Positions 1-7,980 of a DNA stretch of 64,000 bases are shown in pieces. The notes beneath the pieces were generated by a model. It ran no database searches. It was not told the origin of the DNA and saw only the letters and a list, made by a program, of their open reading frames with translations. Numbering within the stretch: the stretch's first letter is position 1; each line of letters opens with the position of its first letter. This DNA is from an uncultured Hungatella sp. (GTDB lineage Bacteria > Bacillota > Clostridia > Lachnospirales > Lachnospiraceae). The stretch is taken from the NCBI GenBank assembly GCA_949879795.1, contig CATLBR010000002.1:93107-157106 (forward strand), given 5' to 3'. The translations under genes and the position numbers were made by a program.

Positions 1-462
1 CATGGTCAGATAGTCGGAGAAGGCGTTGTGGCGGGTCTTATTGCCTGGCTGGGCCAGCATCTTCCTGGTCATGGATTTCAGATCACATTCCCTTCCCTGG
101 ATATTGAAGATCTCCGCCACATACCTGGCCGCTGGAAACAGCTCTTCCTCTTCCCGGCCCACAGACACCTTGTACCACTCCTTGGGATATCTCAGGCCCT
201 CGAAATACTCTTCCCTCTCAAAGTGGGGAACCATGGCATAGGCGATGGCCAGTTCCATCAGAAAGCCTGCGGGAAGATTGTCCCGGGGACACACCTGCTG
301 CCTCCTGATATAGGCAAGCAGCCCCTGTCCAAATCTTTCAGAAAACTGTTCCCCCAAAAAGGTTTCCGACAGAAAAAACCTCCTCCAGCTGTCACTCTGC
401 TTCCTCTGTTTCGGATTCTCAAAAAGGGCAATGAAACTGCCCAGAGCTCCTGACGCTTCCAT
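1..462 (-). CDS. Unknown protein, N-terminal 154 residues (runs off left edge)
   Basis: An open minus-strand frame starts at ATG 462 and is still open at base 1, so at least 154 codons are present and the C-terminus is missing. The start is supported by an AAGGGGGAG Shine-Dalgarno sequence just upstream. The protein is soluble-looking, rich in aromatic and charged residues, with no signal peptide or membrane segment. It begins MEASGALGSFIALFENPKQR and ends at the edge in NAFSDYLTM. I do not recognise the family. The plus-strand frames over the same bases are rich in Pro, His and Ser and look like shadows. Confidence 0.6.
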   Translation of the reverse strand, partial: MEASGALGSFIALFENPKQRKQSDSWRRFFLSETFLGEQFSERFGQGLLAYIRRQQVCPRDNLPAGFLMELAIAYAMVPHFEREEYFEGLRYPKEWYKVSVGREEEELFPAARYVAEIFNIQGRECDLKSMTRKMLAQPGNKTRHNAFSDYLTM

Positions 463-474
463 CTTTTCTCCCCC

Positions 475-570
475 TTATCCTTTTCTCTGATTACCGAAAT
501 CCTCCACTTCTCTCCATGTGGGTATGGACGAGCCGGCTCCGCTTCTGCTGACTGCCAGAGCCGCGGCCAT
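475..570 (-). CDS. Possible small ORF, 31 aa, upstream of the edge gene
   Basis: A short minus-strand frame runs from ATG 570 to TAA at 475-477, ending 12 bp before the start of the edge gene, a spacing typical of operon partners. In the same frame it is open upstream to 603 and reads DEREEALKTASMAAALAVSR, which looks protein-like. No good ribosome site lies directly before ATG 570. A second ATG at 620 in another frame reads MEQKYR and could join this frame after a one-base shift, giving about 48 residues. It may be a small gene with a frameshift or chance coding. Confidence 0.22.
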   Translation of the reverse strand: MAAALAVSRSGAGSSIPTWREVEDFGNQRKG

Positions 571-788
571 GGAAGCTGTCTTTAAAGCCTCCTCCCTCTC
601 ATCCTATATTTTTGTTCCATATTTCCAAGTATAACAGAAATGACCTGGCCTGGGAACTCTGTATCTGTTTTTTCACCGCATTCAGCACTGATATCTATCT
701 CTTTTTCTGTGGCAATTCATTTCCAGATCTGCTAAAATATACCCGTATCATTTCAAAATCCCACCCACAGCCATATGGAGAATCGCCT

Positions 789-1559
789 ATGAAAAAAAAG
801 ATTCTTACCTTCGTCCTCATCACCGTCTCAGTGATCACAGTCCTGGGATCAGGTTTTATATTTGCCGTATACCATGGATATATCCATATTAACGGACCGG
901 CATCAGCCAGATATCCTGTCCGGGGAGTGGACGTGTCCCACTACCAGGGAGAAATCGACTGGCAGGTACTGTCCGGACAGCAGATCCGGTTCGCCTATAT
1001 CAAAGCCACAGAGGGCAGCTCCTACACTGATGAGCAGTTTGCCGTCAACTGCAAAAAAGCCCTGGAAACAGACTTAGACGTGGGAGCCTATCATTTCTTC
1101 AGCTTTGACAGCCCCGGAACAACTCAGGCAGAACACTTTATCAACACGGTCAAACCCTTCAAAAATCTGATGGCTCCTGTGGTAGACGTGGAGTTTTACG
1201 GTGATAAAAAAGAAAACCCGCCGGATCCCGGGCAGGTGGAGGCTCAACTGAGAGACTATTTAGAAAAAGTAGAACAGGCCTTTGGCCAGACGCCTGTGAT
1301 CTATGCCACCCAGGAAGCCTGGGAACTGTATATCCGGGGAAAATTCGACGCCTATCCCCTGTGGATCCGTGACATCTGGAAAGAGCCGGCGCTGAAATCC
1401 GACACAGAAAAAGACCGGGAATACGGCTGGACATTCTGGCAGTATACTAACCGCGGAAGGCTTGAGGGGTTTTCAGGTGAAGAGGCCTTTGTGGATCTCA
1501 ACGTTTTTTCCGGAACCTGGGAGCAATGGCTTACCTTTACGGACAGGATCGAAAAATAG
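789..1559 (+). CDS. GH25 family lysozyme (N,O-diacetylmuramidase-like), membrane-anchored or secreted
   Basis: The 256-residue product matches the glycoside hydrolase 25 (Cpl-1/muramidase) fold, which cleaves the MurNAc-GlcNAc bond of peptidoglycan. A hydrophobic segment at about residues 5-27 follows a Lys-rich start, so it is a signal anchor or signal peptide. Family landmarks in order are GVDVSHYQ (Asp48), FAYIKATEG, VGAYHFF, the catalytic DVE (Asp133, Glu135), WIRD, WTFWQYT and VDLNVF. I chose ATG 789 because GGAG lies about 8 bp upstream and the hydrophobic anchor follows directly. An upstream in-frame ATG at 612 lacks such a site. It is convergent with the MATE gene. Likely role: wall remodelling or attack on other bacteria. 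Confidence 0.93.
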   Translation: MKKKILTFVLITVSVITVLGSGFIFAVYHGYIHINGPASARYPVRGVDVSHYQGEIDWQVLSGQQIRFAYIKATEGSSYTDEQFAVNCKKALETDLDVGAYHFFSFDSPGTTQAEHFINTVKPFKNLMAPVVDVEFYGDKKENPPDPGQVEAQLRDYLEKVEQAFGQTPVIYATQEAWELYIRGKFDAYPLWIRDIWKEPALKSDTEKDREYGWTFWQYTNRGRLEGFSGEEAFVDLNVFSGTWEQWLTFTDRIEK

Positions 1560-1568
1560 ATCCTGTCC
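1541..1568. terminator. Perfect 10-bp inverted repeat over the GH25 stop codon
   Basis: GGACAGGATC (1541-1550) pairs perfectly with GATCCTGTCC (1559-1568) around an 8-base loop that includes most of the TAG stop. It sits between two convergent genes and could limit read-through in both directions. No long T-run follows on either strand, so it is not a textbook intrinsic terminator. Confidence 0.45.
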
Positions 1569-1585
1569 CCACCTGATCCGTCGGC

Positions 1586-2947
1586 CTACTCCATCGGTCT
1601 GATATCCTTGCGGTAAAAGCGCAGCATCAGCAAAAAACCTACAGCGGCCGACACAATATCTGCTGCCGGAACAGAAAGCCACACCGCATCCAGAATTCCC
1701 GTCAGAGACAGCAGCCACGCAGCCGGGATCAGGATCAGATAATTTCTCGACAGATCGCAGGCCATGGCAGTTACGCTGTGTCCAAGGGCCTGCAGGATAC
1801 AGTTGCTCATATTCCGCACCGCGCAAAGAACATAGCAGCAGGTCAGCATCCGCATTCCCCATATGCCGATCTGGATCATTTCATCAGTAGCGTTGAACAT
1901 ACGCAGAAACATCTCCGGAAATCCCACGCAGAATACTGTTCCGACCGCCATAACCACTGCGGCATACAGATAACCAAAGCGGATCGTCTGGTTTATACGC
2001 TTCTTATTTTTAGCTCCGTAATTGTACGCAATAATCGGGATCGTCGCACTGCACAGAGCATTCAGGATGGCGTAGCAAAAACCGGTGACTCTGCAGCAGG
2101 CTCCGAATACAGCCACTGCCGTGCTGGAAAAACGGTTCAGTACGGCAATATAGCTGACCATCATCAGGCTATTTAAAGACATGATCACCGCTGTGGGTGC
2201 GCCGAGAACAAGAAGCCTCCTGACGGCGGAAAACGGCAGAGGCCTGCTGAGACGAAAACGCACCTCTCTGTTTTTTCTGATGTTCAGGAAAAGGGCAATA
2301 GACGCCGCCACAGACTGACTGACAACCGTGGCAACTGCTGCGCCTGCAATTCCCATTTCCGGCGCACCGAAGTGCCCGAAGATCAAAACATAGTCAAGAA
2401 TCATGTTCATGATCCCCCCTGTCCCCTGGGAGATCATACTGTACATAGTTTTTCCGGTGGAGATCAGCATGCGCTCAAAGACCAGCTGCGCCATCGTTGC
2501 CGCGCCTAAGCAGAAATAGACCTGCAGATACCGGACACCTGCCGTCCTGATTTCTGCATCTTCTGTCTGGAAAGCCATGTAGGGCTTCACCAGAAACAGA
2601 GCTGCCAGCAAAGAGAGGCTCCCACAGATGACGATCAGCCAAATGGCGGCAGAGGCCGAATCATTTACTCTCTGCTGATTTTTCTCTCCCAAACCGCGGG
2701 ACATCATAGTGTTCATACCTACGGCAATACCGCTTCCTATTGCAATCAAAACCGTTATCAGCGGATTGGCAAAGGTGATGGCTGCCATAGCCTTCTCGCT
2801 GATCTGCGAGACAAAAATACCATCTACAACATTGTACAGAGACTGCACCGCTGTAGAAGCTACAACCGGAACTGCCATAGTCATGAGCAAAGACCAGACC
2901 CGCTTCGTCCCCATTTTGTTTTCCTCTGTTATTTTATGATGATCCAT
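1586..2947 (-). CDS. MATE family multidrug/organic cation exporter
   Basis: A 453-residue, very hydrophobic protein with about 12 membrane segments, typical in length and pattern for the MATE family of Na+ or H+ coupled drug exporters. The N-terminal half has the family block around MAVPVVASTAVQSLYNVVDG, repeated in altered form near the middle (LLVLGAPTAVIMSLNSLMM), as expected for its two six-helix halves. ATG 2947 is chosen over GTG 2950 because AGGAGG lies 8 bp before it. It is divergent from a LysR gene with only about 150 bp between, which suggests control by that regulator. The substrate cannot be told from sequence. Confidence 0.93.
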   Translation of the reverse strand: MDHHKITEENKMGTKRVWSLLMTMAVPVVASTAVQSLYNVVDGIFVSQISEKAMAAITFANPLITVLIAIGSGIAVGMNTMMSRGLGEKNQQRVNDSASAAIWLIVICGSLSLLAALFLVKPYMAFQTEDAEIRTAGVRYLQVYFCLGAATMAQLVFERMLISTGKTMYSMISQGTGGIMNMILDYVLIFGHFGAPEMGIAGAAVATVVSQSVAASIALFLNIRKNREVRFRLSRPLPFSAVRRLLVLGAPTAVIMSLNSLMMVSYIAVLNRFSSTAVAVFGACCRVTGFCYAILNALCSATIPIIAYNYGAKNKKRINQTIRFGYLYAAVVMAVGTVFCVGFPEMFLRMFNATDEMIQIGIWGMRMLTCCYVLCAVRNMSNCILQALGHSVTAMACDLSRNYLILIPAAWLLSLTGILDAVWLSVPAADIVSAAVGFLLMLRFYRKDIRPME

Positions 2948-3032
2948 CACTCGTACCTCCTCATATTTCCTTCATATCAATCAAGGTTACTGATCAGTCA
3001 TGACTTTTGTCTTCATTATACTCAGCCCCAAC

Positions 3033-3061
3033 TTGACATGGAAGTATTGATATGGTACGAT
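3033..3061 (+). promoter_or_regulatory. Sigma-A-like promoter for the LysR gene
   Basis: TTGACA (3033-3038), a 17-bp spacer and TACGAT (3056-3061) lie about 40 bp before the LysR start. A TATAAT on the minus strand at about 3016-3021 could serve the MATE gene, so the two promoters would face away from each other within 50 bp, a usual layout for LysR control. Confidence 0.6.
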
Positions 3062-3101
3062 GGCAGAAACCAAAAGTTTCTATAAAAAGAGGTACATGAT
3101 T

Positions 3102-3989
3102 ATGTATGATAAAGCTCTGGATACATTTAAAGCAGTAGCGGACAGCGGCAGTTTTACAAAGGCATCTGAGCAGCTTTTCATTTCCCATACTGCAATCATC
3201 AAACAGATCAACGGTTTGGAAAGCCGCCTGGGCGTCAAGCTGTTTAAACGATCTAATCAGGGCATTATCCTGACTGCAGCAGGCCAGCGTTTATATAGAA
3301 AAACAGAAGAAATTATGGATTTCTCAGAAAAAGCCATTCAGGAAATACAAAAATCCCCCTTTGATTGTCCACAAACTATCCGTGTAGGAACATCTCTGTT
3401 CTATCCCTGCCATATCTTTATGGATCTGTGGGAATCGATCAGCGATAATTGTCCTCAATACCAGTTAAAAATGGTACCTATTGAAAATGATGAACAGCGT
3501 TATCTTGGATTAGACAAATCATATGACTTTTTGGTAGGTCCGTATAATTCAGAGATCAGCGGAATTACTTACCCTTTTATTCCTGTTGGCAAATACCATT
3601 TCTGTATAGCAATGCCAAGAAAACATCCTTTATCCAAAAAGAAAAACATAGGCTTGAGCGACCTGGCGGGAAATCAGCTTATGCTCATGAAACGCGGCAG
3701 CAGCAAAGTGAACGACCAGATCCGTACCGACATAGAGAATAATCATCCAGATATAACACTGATCGATATTCCTCCTCATTACAGTATTCACACATTTAAT
3801 CGCTGCGTTGAAAGCAATACCATGCTCCTAAGTTTAGAGTGTTGGAAACAGGTTCATCCCGGATTGATTACGATCCCTTTAACCGAGGATTATGGTCTCC
3901 CCTATGGTATTCTTACCTCGAAAAATTCTATGACTAATTTAACCGATTTTATAGCTTATCTTCAGAAATATTCAGGGCATTCAACTTAA
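3102..3989 (+). CDS. LysR family transcriptional regulator
   Basis: The 295-residue protein has an N-terminal winged helix-turn-helix (about residues 1-60, with the family pattern SGSFTKASEQLFISHTAI, then LGVKLFKR and LTAAGQ) and a C-terminal effector-binding domain from about residue 85. I chose ATG 3102 because AAGAGG lies 9 bp upstream; ATG 3096 is too close and ATG 3060 overlaps the promoter -10. It is divergent from the MATE exporter and probably controls it and itself. The effector is unknown. Codon use is a little more AT-rich than in nearby genes. Confidence 0.92.
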   Translation: MYDKALDTFKAVADSGSFTKASEQLFISHTAIIKQINGLESRLGVKLFKRSNQGIILTAAGQRLYRKTEEIMDFSEKAIQEIQKSPFDCPQTIRVGTSLFYPCHIFMDLWESISDNCPQYQLKMVPIENDEQRYLGLDKSYDFLVGPYNSEISGITYPFIPVGKYHFCIAMPRKHPLSKKKNIGLSDLAGNQLMLMKRGSSKVNDQIRTDIENNHPDITLIDIPPHYSIHTFNRCVESNTMLLSLECWKQVHPGLITIPLTEDYGLPYGILTSKNSMTNLTDFIAYLQKYSGHST

Positions 3990-4005
3990 TAACGCCTCCA
4001 CAGTC

Positions 4006-5298
4006 CTATTGCTCAATGGCGTTGGGATAAATCCGCTCCATCCTGGAGTCATCAAAGCGCCTGTCCATGGCCTGTTCCCACCCAAACTCCGCCTCTTTTC
4101 CGTGGGCCCGGGTGTCATACCGGCTCAAGGCCATGACGGAGACACAGATGTTGAGAGCCATAAACACCATACAGACCCCTGTCAGCGCTCTCCCGCCTTT
4201 CTTCAACAGGAACTCAATAAGCCGGACCGCCTTCGGGTACAGGCCTTTCAGCCACACTACCGCCGCGATCCCCCAGAAGAAGCAGTAGAGCAGATTGATC
4301 CTGCCTCCCAGGTTAAAGGGCATGGCGCTGTAATCCCAGAACACCTTTCCGAAGCAGATCTCCGTAAACACGCTGCAGATGTATTCATAAGCGCCTCCCA
4401 GAAAGAAACCCACCCAGAAGATGTGGCGGTCCTCCTTATGCCTGTCCCTGTAGAGAAGGGCTGTCACCAGGGCGATGGCAAGGCCCCAGACCACGCTGAA
4501 ATCCCCCCACACCAGACTGCTCCTGCTCATCCACACCCCAGCCGTAATCCTGCAGAATATAGTTTCCACCACATCCCCCAAAAAAGCGCCTATGAAAAAC
4601 AGCCAGAACAGCTGTACAAACCCGCATTTCTCCCCTGTCTTCTCCTTCTCCTCTCTGATCTGTGCCGTCACAGAAGGGTAGGACCGATAGATTCGCTTTT
4701 CCACCCGGTCTGAAACCCTGGCAGCCAGCCGGAAGGTCCATCTCTGAAGTCTGTGGTTCCAGCCTAGAAGGCGGGGAAGTTTCTCCTCCAGATGATAGAT
4801 TGACATAAGGGAACCGGAAAGGTCCAAAAGCCCCAAGGCCACAAGCCCCCAGACGGCCGGTCCCCTCGCGAACGCAGGCAGAATATGGTAAAATCCCACC
4901 AGAAGGCTGTTTCCGTACCGGACCGCCAGGAGGCCTAAAAGTCCCCAGATCAGAGAATACTCAAGGCAGATATAGCCGTCAAAATTCAATGGTTTCCCCG
5001 AATAATCCCACCATTTTTTCCGCTTCATCCGCTCCAGCAGCTTCCCTGCGCACCACTCCACCGCAGTGGCCACCGAGGCGGCCCCTAAAAACAGAAAGAA
5101 CAGATTGTCCTTAAGGTCACGGAGAAACACCGTTAAAATAACTGCCGTAAAACCGTAGATAAAGCAAAATGGCCCGGAGGCAAATCCCCGGTTCCGGAAA
5201 TCCTTTACCTTTATGGTGGCCACAGTTGTCTCCGCCATCCATGCCAGAAAGGAATAGGCAAAAAATAACATGGCGATTTCATAAAATGTGTAGTTCAT
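4006..5298 (-). CDS. Duplicated CmpB-type putative ABC permease membrane protein
   Basis: A 430-residue membrane protein that appears to hold two copies of the ABC_trans_CmpB (PF06541) module. Copy one (about residues 1-150) has WDYSGKPLNFDGYICLEYS; copy two (about 225-360) has WDYSAMPFNLGGRINLLYC. Both are preceded by a glycine-rich helix pair and followed by a tryptophan-glycine helix. Many family members have a single copy. No ATPase gene is near, so a transport role is only the family label. Its ATG overlaps the cutC stop by 4 bp (ATGA), so translation is probably coupled to cutC. Confidence 0.8.
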   Translation of the reverse strand: MNYTFYEIAMLFFAYSFLAWMAETTVATIKVKDFRNRGFASGPFCFIYGFTAVILTVFLRDLKDNLFFLFLGAASVATAVEWCAGKLLERMKRKKWWDYSGKPLNFDGYICLEYSLIWGLLGLLAVRYGNSLLVGFYHILPAFARGPAVWGLVALGLLDLSGSLMSIYHLEEKLPRLLGWNHRLQRWTFRLAARVSDRVEKRIYRSYPSVTAQIREEKEKTGEKCGFVQLFWLFFIGAFLGDVVETIFCRITAGVWMSRSSLVWGDFSVVWGLAIALVTALLYRDRHKEDRHIFWVGFFLGGAYEYICSVFTEICFGKVFWDYSAMPFNLGGRINLLYCFFWGIAAVVWLKGLYPKAVRLIEFLLKKGGRALTGVCMVFMALNICVSVMALSRYDTRAHGKEAEFGWEQAMDRRFDDSRMERIYPNAIEQ

Positions 5299-6059
5299 CC
5301 TTGGTTTCCTCTTCTTATCAATTCCGCCACCGATTTGGCGGACACCACATCATAACACATAGCCCTGTCTCCTTCCGCCATGCTGTAGGACACCCGGTTT
5401 CCCGCTGTGGTGGGATCCTCCCGCCATGCCTTGCAGGAGCTGTGAATCTGAGTGATGCCCGTATATTCCAGCAGCTCCCTCACATTTCCACTGTTGACAC
5501 CGCCTCCCGCCAGGATCTGGATCCGATCTCCGCATCTGGCATGAAGACGCCGAATCATATCCCTGCCCTCCATAGCCGCAGGCGCCAGTCCGCTGGTCAG
5601 CACCCGATCCACCCCCAGACCAATGAGCCCCTCTATGGTCTCCCATGGATCCCCCGCGCAGTCAAAGGCCCTGTGAAACACCGCCTCCCGCCCCATCCCC
5701 TTGATAATGTCCAGAATCCGTCTGTTTTTCTCCATATCCAGAGCCCTGTCCTTCGTAAGGCACCCAAAGGCAACCCCGTCCGCTCCTGCCTTCAAAACCT
5801 CCCTGCACTCCCGCTCCATCACCGCGAATTCCTCAGGCAGATAACAGAACCCGGCCCCCCGGGGCCGGACCATGGCCACCACTTCCAGATCCAGATTCTC
5901 CTTCACCATGGAGACCACGGCTGCGGTGGGCGTCAGTCCTCCCAGCATCAGAGCGCTGTTTAACTCAATCCTCCTGGCTCCTCCCAGAGCCGCCTGTCCG
6001 GCATCATAATAACTGCCGCAGCAAATTTCCACAACCAAACCTTCTACACCAGGGTTCAT
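5295..6059 (-). CDS. cutC: CutC family protein (copper homeostasis CutC)
   Basis: A 254-residue TIM-barrel protein of the CutC family, close to the usual 240-250 residues. Landmarks are EICCGS at the N-terminus, RIELNSALMLGGLTPT, the VMVRPRGAGFCY strand, the KDRALD and HRAFD motifs, and LTSGLAP. The family was named for copper tolerance in E. coli, but its real reaction is unsettled. The start is ATG 6059, with GGAGG 7 bp upstream, and it overlaps the asparaginase stop by 4 bp. The downstream membrane gene overlaps it in the same way, so the three form a coupled operon. Confidence 0.92.
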   Translation of the reverse strand: MNPGVEGLVVEICCGSYYDAGQAALGGARRIELNSALMLGGLTPTAAVVSMVKENLDLEVVAMVRPRGAGFCYLPEEFAVMERECREVLKAGADGVAFGCLTKDRALDMEKNRRILDIIKGMGREAVFHRAFDCAGDPWETIEGLIGLGVDRVLTSGLAPAAMEGRDMIRRLHARCGDRIQILAGGGVNSGNVRELLEYTGITQIHSSCKAWREDPTTAGNRVSYSMAEGDRAMCYDVVSAKSVAELIRRGNQG

Positions 6060-7015
6060 CCCTGCCCCTCCACCGGTGCCATGCGGGTTCTCACGTAATC
6101 CTCGATCCACTGGTTGGACGCCTCCTCACAGGTACAACGTCCATCCTCCCCAGCCATAGCCAGGTACACCTTGGACGCTTCCCCCTCCGCTGACACCACG
6201 AAAGAAAAGCCCTGTATATTGGTGGCCGCGCCCCACTCTCCCTTATTGTTCATGGCGATGACAGACAGATCTCCTGCCTTGCCCCGGCGTTCCTTAAGTT
6301 CCCGGTCAAGAAGCCCTACCGCCCTCTCGCAGGCCTCCTGAGGGTGAAGCCCCTCCTTCATCAGACGGACGATCTCGTAAGAAACGCAGCCCTTCATCAG
6401 GTCCTCTCCCAGACCTGTAGCGGTTGCCCCTCCCACTTTGCTGTCCGCGTAAAATCCTGATCCTACCATAGGAGAATCCCCCACCCTGCCTTTTTTCTTC
6501 ATAAACAATCCGCTGGTAGAAGTGGCTGCTGTCATCTTTCCCCTCTGGTCCAGGCACACCACGCCCACGGTGTCATGGCCCTTATAAGGTTTCAGCTCTG
6601 TCTCCTCTTCTTTTTTCCTCTTCCAATAAAAGGCTTTTGCCCGGTCGGTGAGCATATTTTTCCTCTCAAATCCTTCCTTGTGGGCAAAACGTTCCGCTCC
6701 CTCACCTGTCAAAACGCTGTTCACCGGCTCTCTGCTGAGCCGGCGGGCAATGGACACCGGGTTCGCGTAATCCCGAATCGCAGCCACCGCTCCCACGTCT
6801 AAAGTGTCACCATCCATATAAGCCGCATCCAGTTCCACCTCCATGTCCTCGTTGGGCAGGCCGCCGTAGCCTACGGACTTGTAGTACGGAAAATCCTCCA
6901 CCTCCCGGACAGCCGCCTCCGCCGCGTCACCGGCATCCCCGCCCTGCTCCAACATCGCCGCTCCCTTGCTCACCCCTTCCAGAGCCATTCTCCATGTCGC
7001 GATCATACCCCACAT
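6056..7015 (-). CDS. N4-(beta-N-acetylglucosaminyl)-L-asparaginase (Ntn-hydrolase, T2 family)
   Basis: A 319-residue member of the glycosylasparaginase/isoaspartyl peptidase group. These are made as precursors and cut themselves before a threonine that becomes the nucleophile. The signature GHDTVG places the cut between Asp148 and Thr149. The N-terminal part carries DAGDAAEAAV and SVGYGGLPN, and the mature beta part has GDSPMVGSGFYAD and ATGLGE. This pattern fits enzymes that split GlcNAc-Asn more than plain asparaginases. Start ATG 7015 has AAGGAGG upstream. There is no signal peptide, so it acts in the cytoplasm, perhaps on imported glyco-asparagine. First gene of the cutC-CmpB unit. Confidence 0.9.
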   Translation of the reverse strand: MWGMIATWRMALEGVSKGAAMLEQGGDAGDAAEAAVREVEDFPYYKSVGYGGLPNEDMEVELDAAYMDGDTLDVGAVAAIRDYANPVSIARRLSREPVNSVLTGEGAERFAHKEGFERKNMLTDRAKAFYWKRKKEEETELKPYKGHDTVGVVCLDQRGKMTAATSTSGLFMKKKGRVGDSPMVGSGFYADSKVGGATATGLGEDLMKGCVSYEIVRLMKEGLHPQEACERAVGLLDRELKERRGKAGDLSVIAMNNKGEWGAATNIQGFSFVVSAEGEASKVYLAMAGEDGRCTCEEASNQWIEDYVRTRMAPVEGQG

Positions 7016-7067
7016 AACCAATTCCTCCTTCAATGAATATTGTTTCTTCTCTTTCCCGGCAACCTGC

Positions 7068-7865
7068 CTATCGCAGCATCCCGTAAGTGCCCAACTCCGT
7101 GAATCCGATTCGGTTGTAGATCTTTCCAGCCACCGGGTTGTCGTAAAACAGACAAAGATATTTCTTTCCCCGCTCAAAACAGTCCTGACACAAGGTTCTC
7201 ACGACCGCCGAACCATAGCCTTTTTCCCTGTATCCCAAAGCCGTGGCGACACCCACGATCATGGCGCTCTCCGAATTTTCCGCGCTGGTGGAAGCCAGGG
7301 CCACCAGACGTCCCTCCAGAAAACCGCCTACTGACACCTTGCTGCCATTGGTGATCTCCTCTTCCATCACTCTGATCTCTTCCCCCTTCCTCTCCTTCTT
7401 ATAGGTTTTACGGAACTGCTCAATATCTTCCAGCAAATTGATGGCCTCCGGGACATCCCCCTTTTCCAGCCTGCGGATTACAAGGCCTTCCGGCGGCTCC
7501 CCTGTGCCTTTCACACCGTCACAGCGGCTCATATAAGTCGATTTCATCTCCCATTGGGGAAATGCCGGGGCAATCCGCTCCAGCAGAACCGTCTTTCCGC
7601 TGACACAGTCGATCTCTTTTCCCTTGAAAAAAGCCGCCGCCTTCTCCGCGTTATAGTCCTCATACCTGCTGTACAAGATGAAAAACTTCCTAAACCGCAG
7701 CACCAGGAAATCCCAGCAGTCCCGCTCCTCATGGACATAAAAATTGATGGTCTCACTCTCCACACCATAGTTCTCCAGATCCCCGATCAAAAACAGGTTC
7801 ATCTCCGGCTCTTTTCTGACATAGTCGAGAATCGCTCCCCTGTCTTCTTCTCTCAACACACGCAT
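7068..7865 (-). CDS. GNAT family N-acetyltransferase
   Basis: The 265-residue protein ends in a clear GNAT domain: the beta-4 strand VGVATALGYREKGYGSAVV holds the acetyl-CoA pyrophosphate loop (RxxGxG), followed by LCLFYDNPVAGKIYNRIGF, the usual Asn and Tyr contacts. The N-terminal half (NLFLIGDLENYGVES) resembles the longer two-part GNAT proteins of Firmicutes. AAGGAG lies before the ATG. It ends 52 bp before the asparaginase and may be the first gene of that operon. The acetyl acceptor is unknown. Confidence 0.88.
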   Translation of the reverse strand: MRVLREEDRGAILDYVRKEPEMNLFLIGDLENYGVESETINFYVHEERDCWDFLVLRFRKFFILYSRYEDYNAEKAAAFFKGKEIDCVSGKTVLLERIAPAFPQWEMKSTYMSRCDGVKGTGEPPEGLVIRRLEKGDVPEAINLLEDIEQFRKTYKKERKGEEIRVMEEEITNGSKVSVGGFLEGRLVALASTSAENSESAMIVGVATALGYREKGYGSAVVRTLCQDCFERGKKYLCLFYDNPVAGKIYNRIGFTELGTYGMLR

Positions 7866-7899
7866 AAAATCTGTTCTCCTTCCTGTGTACTTGTGATTA

Positions 7900-7980
7900 T
7901 TATATCGGTCCCCGGCTGTGCTTTTTGGCCTCCTCGATCATCTTCTGGCTGGAATCAATGCCCGAGACCCGGCTGGTCCC
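7900..7980 (-). pseudogene. Remnant of a class I SAM-dependent methyltransferase
   Basis: Directly after the stop of the next upstream gene (TAG 7981-7983), the same minus-strand frame stays open for 26 codons and reads TSRVSGIDSSQKMIEEAKKH before TAA at 7900-7902. The pattern V-x-GID-S-x-KMIEEAKK is the end of motif I/motif II of class I methyltransferases (the Asp that binds the SAM ribose). No start, no GxGxG loop and no C-terminal half are present. It is best read as the scrap of a deleted gene. Confidence 0.5.
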
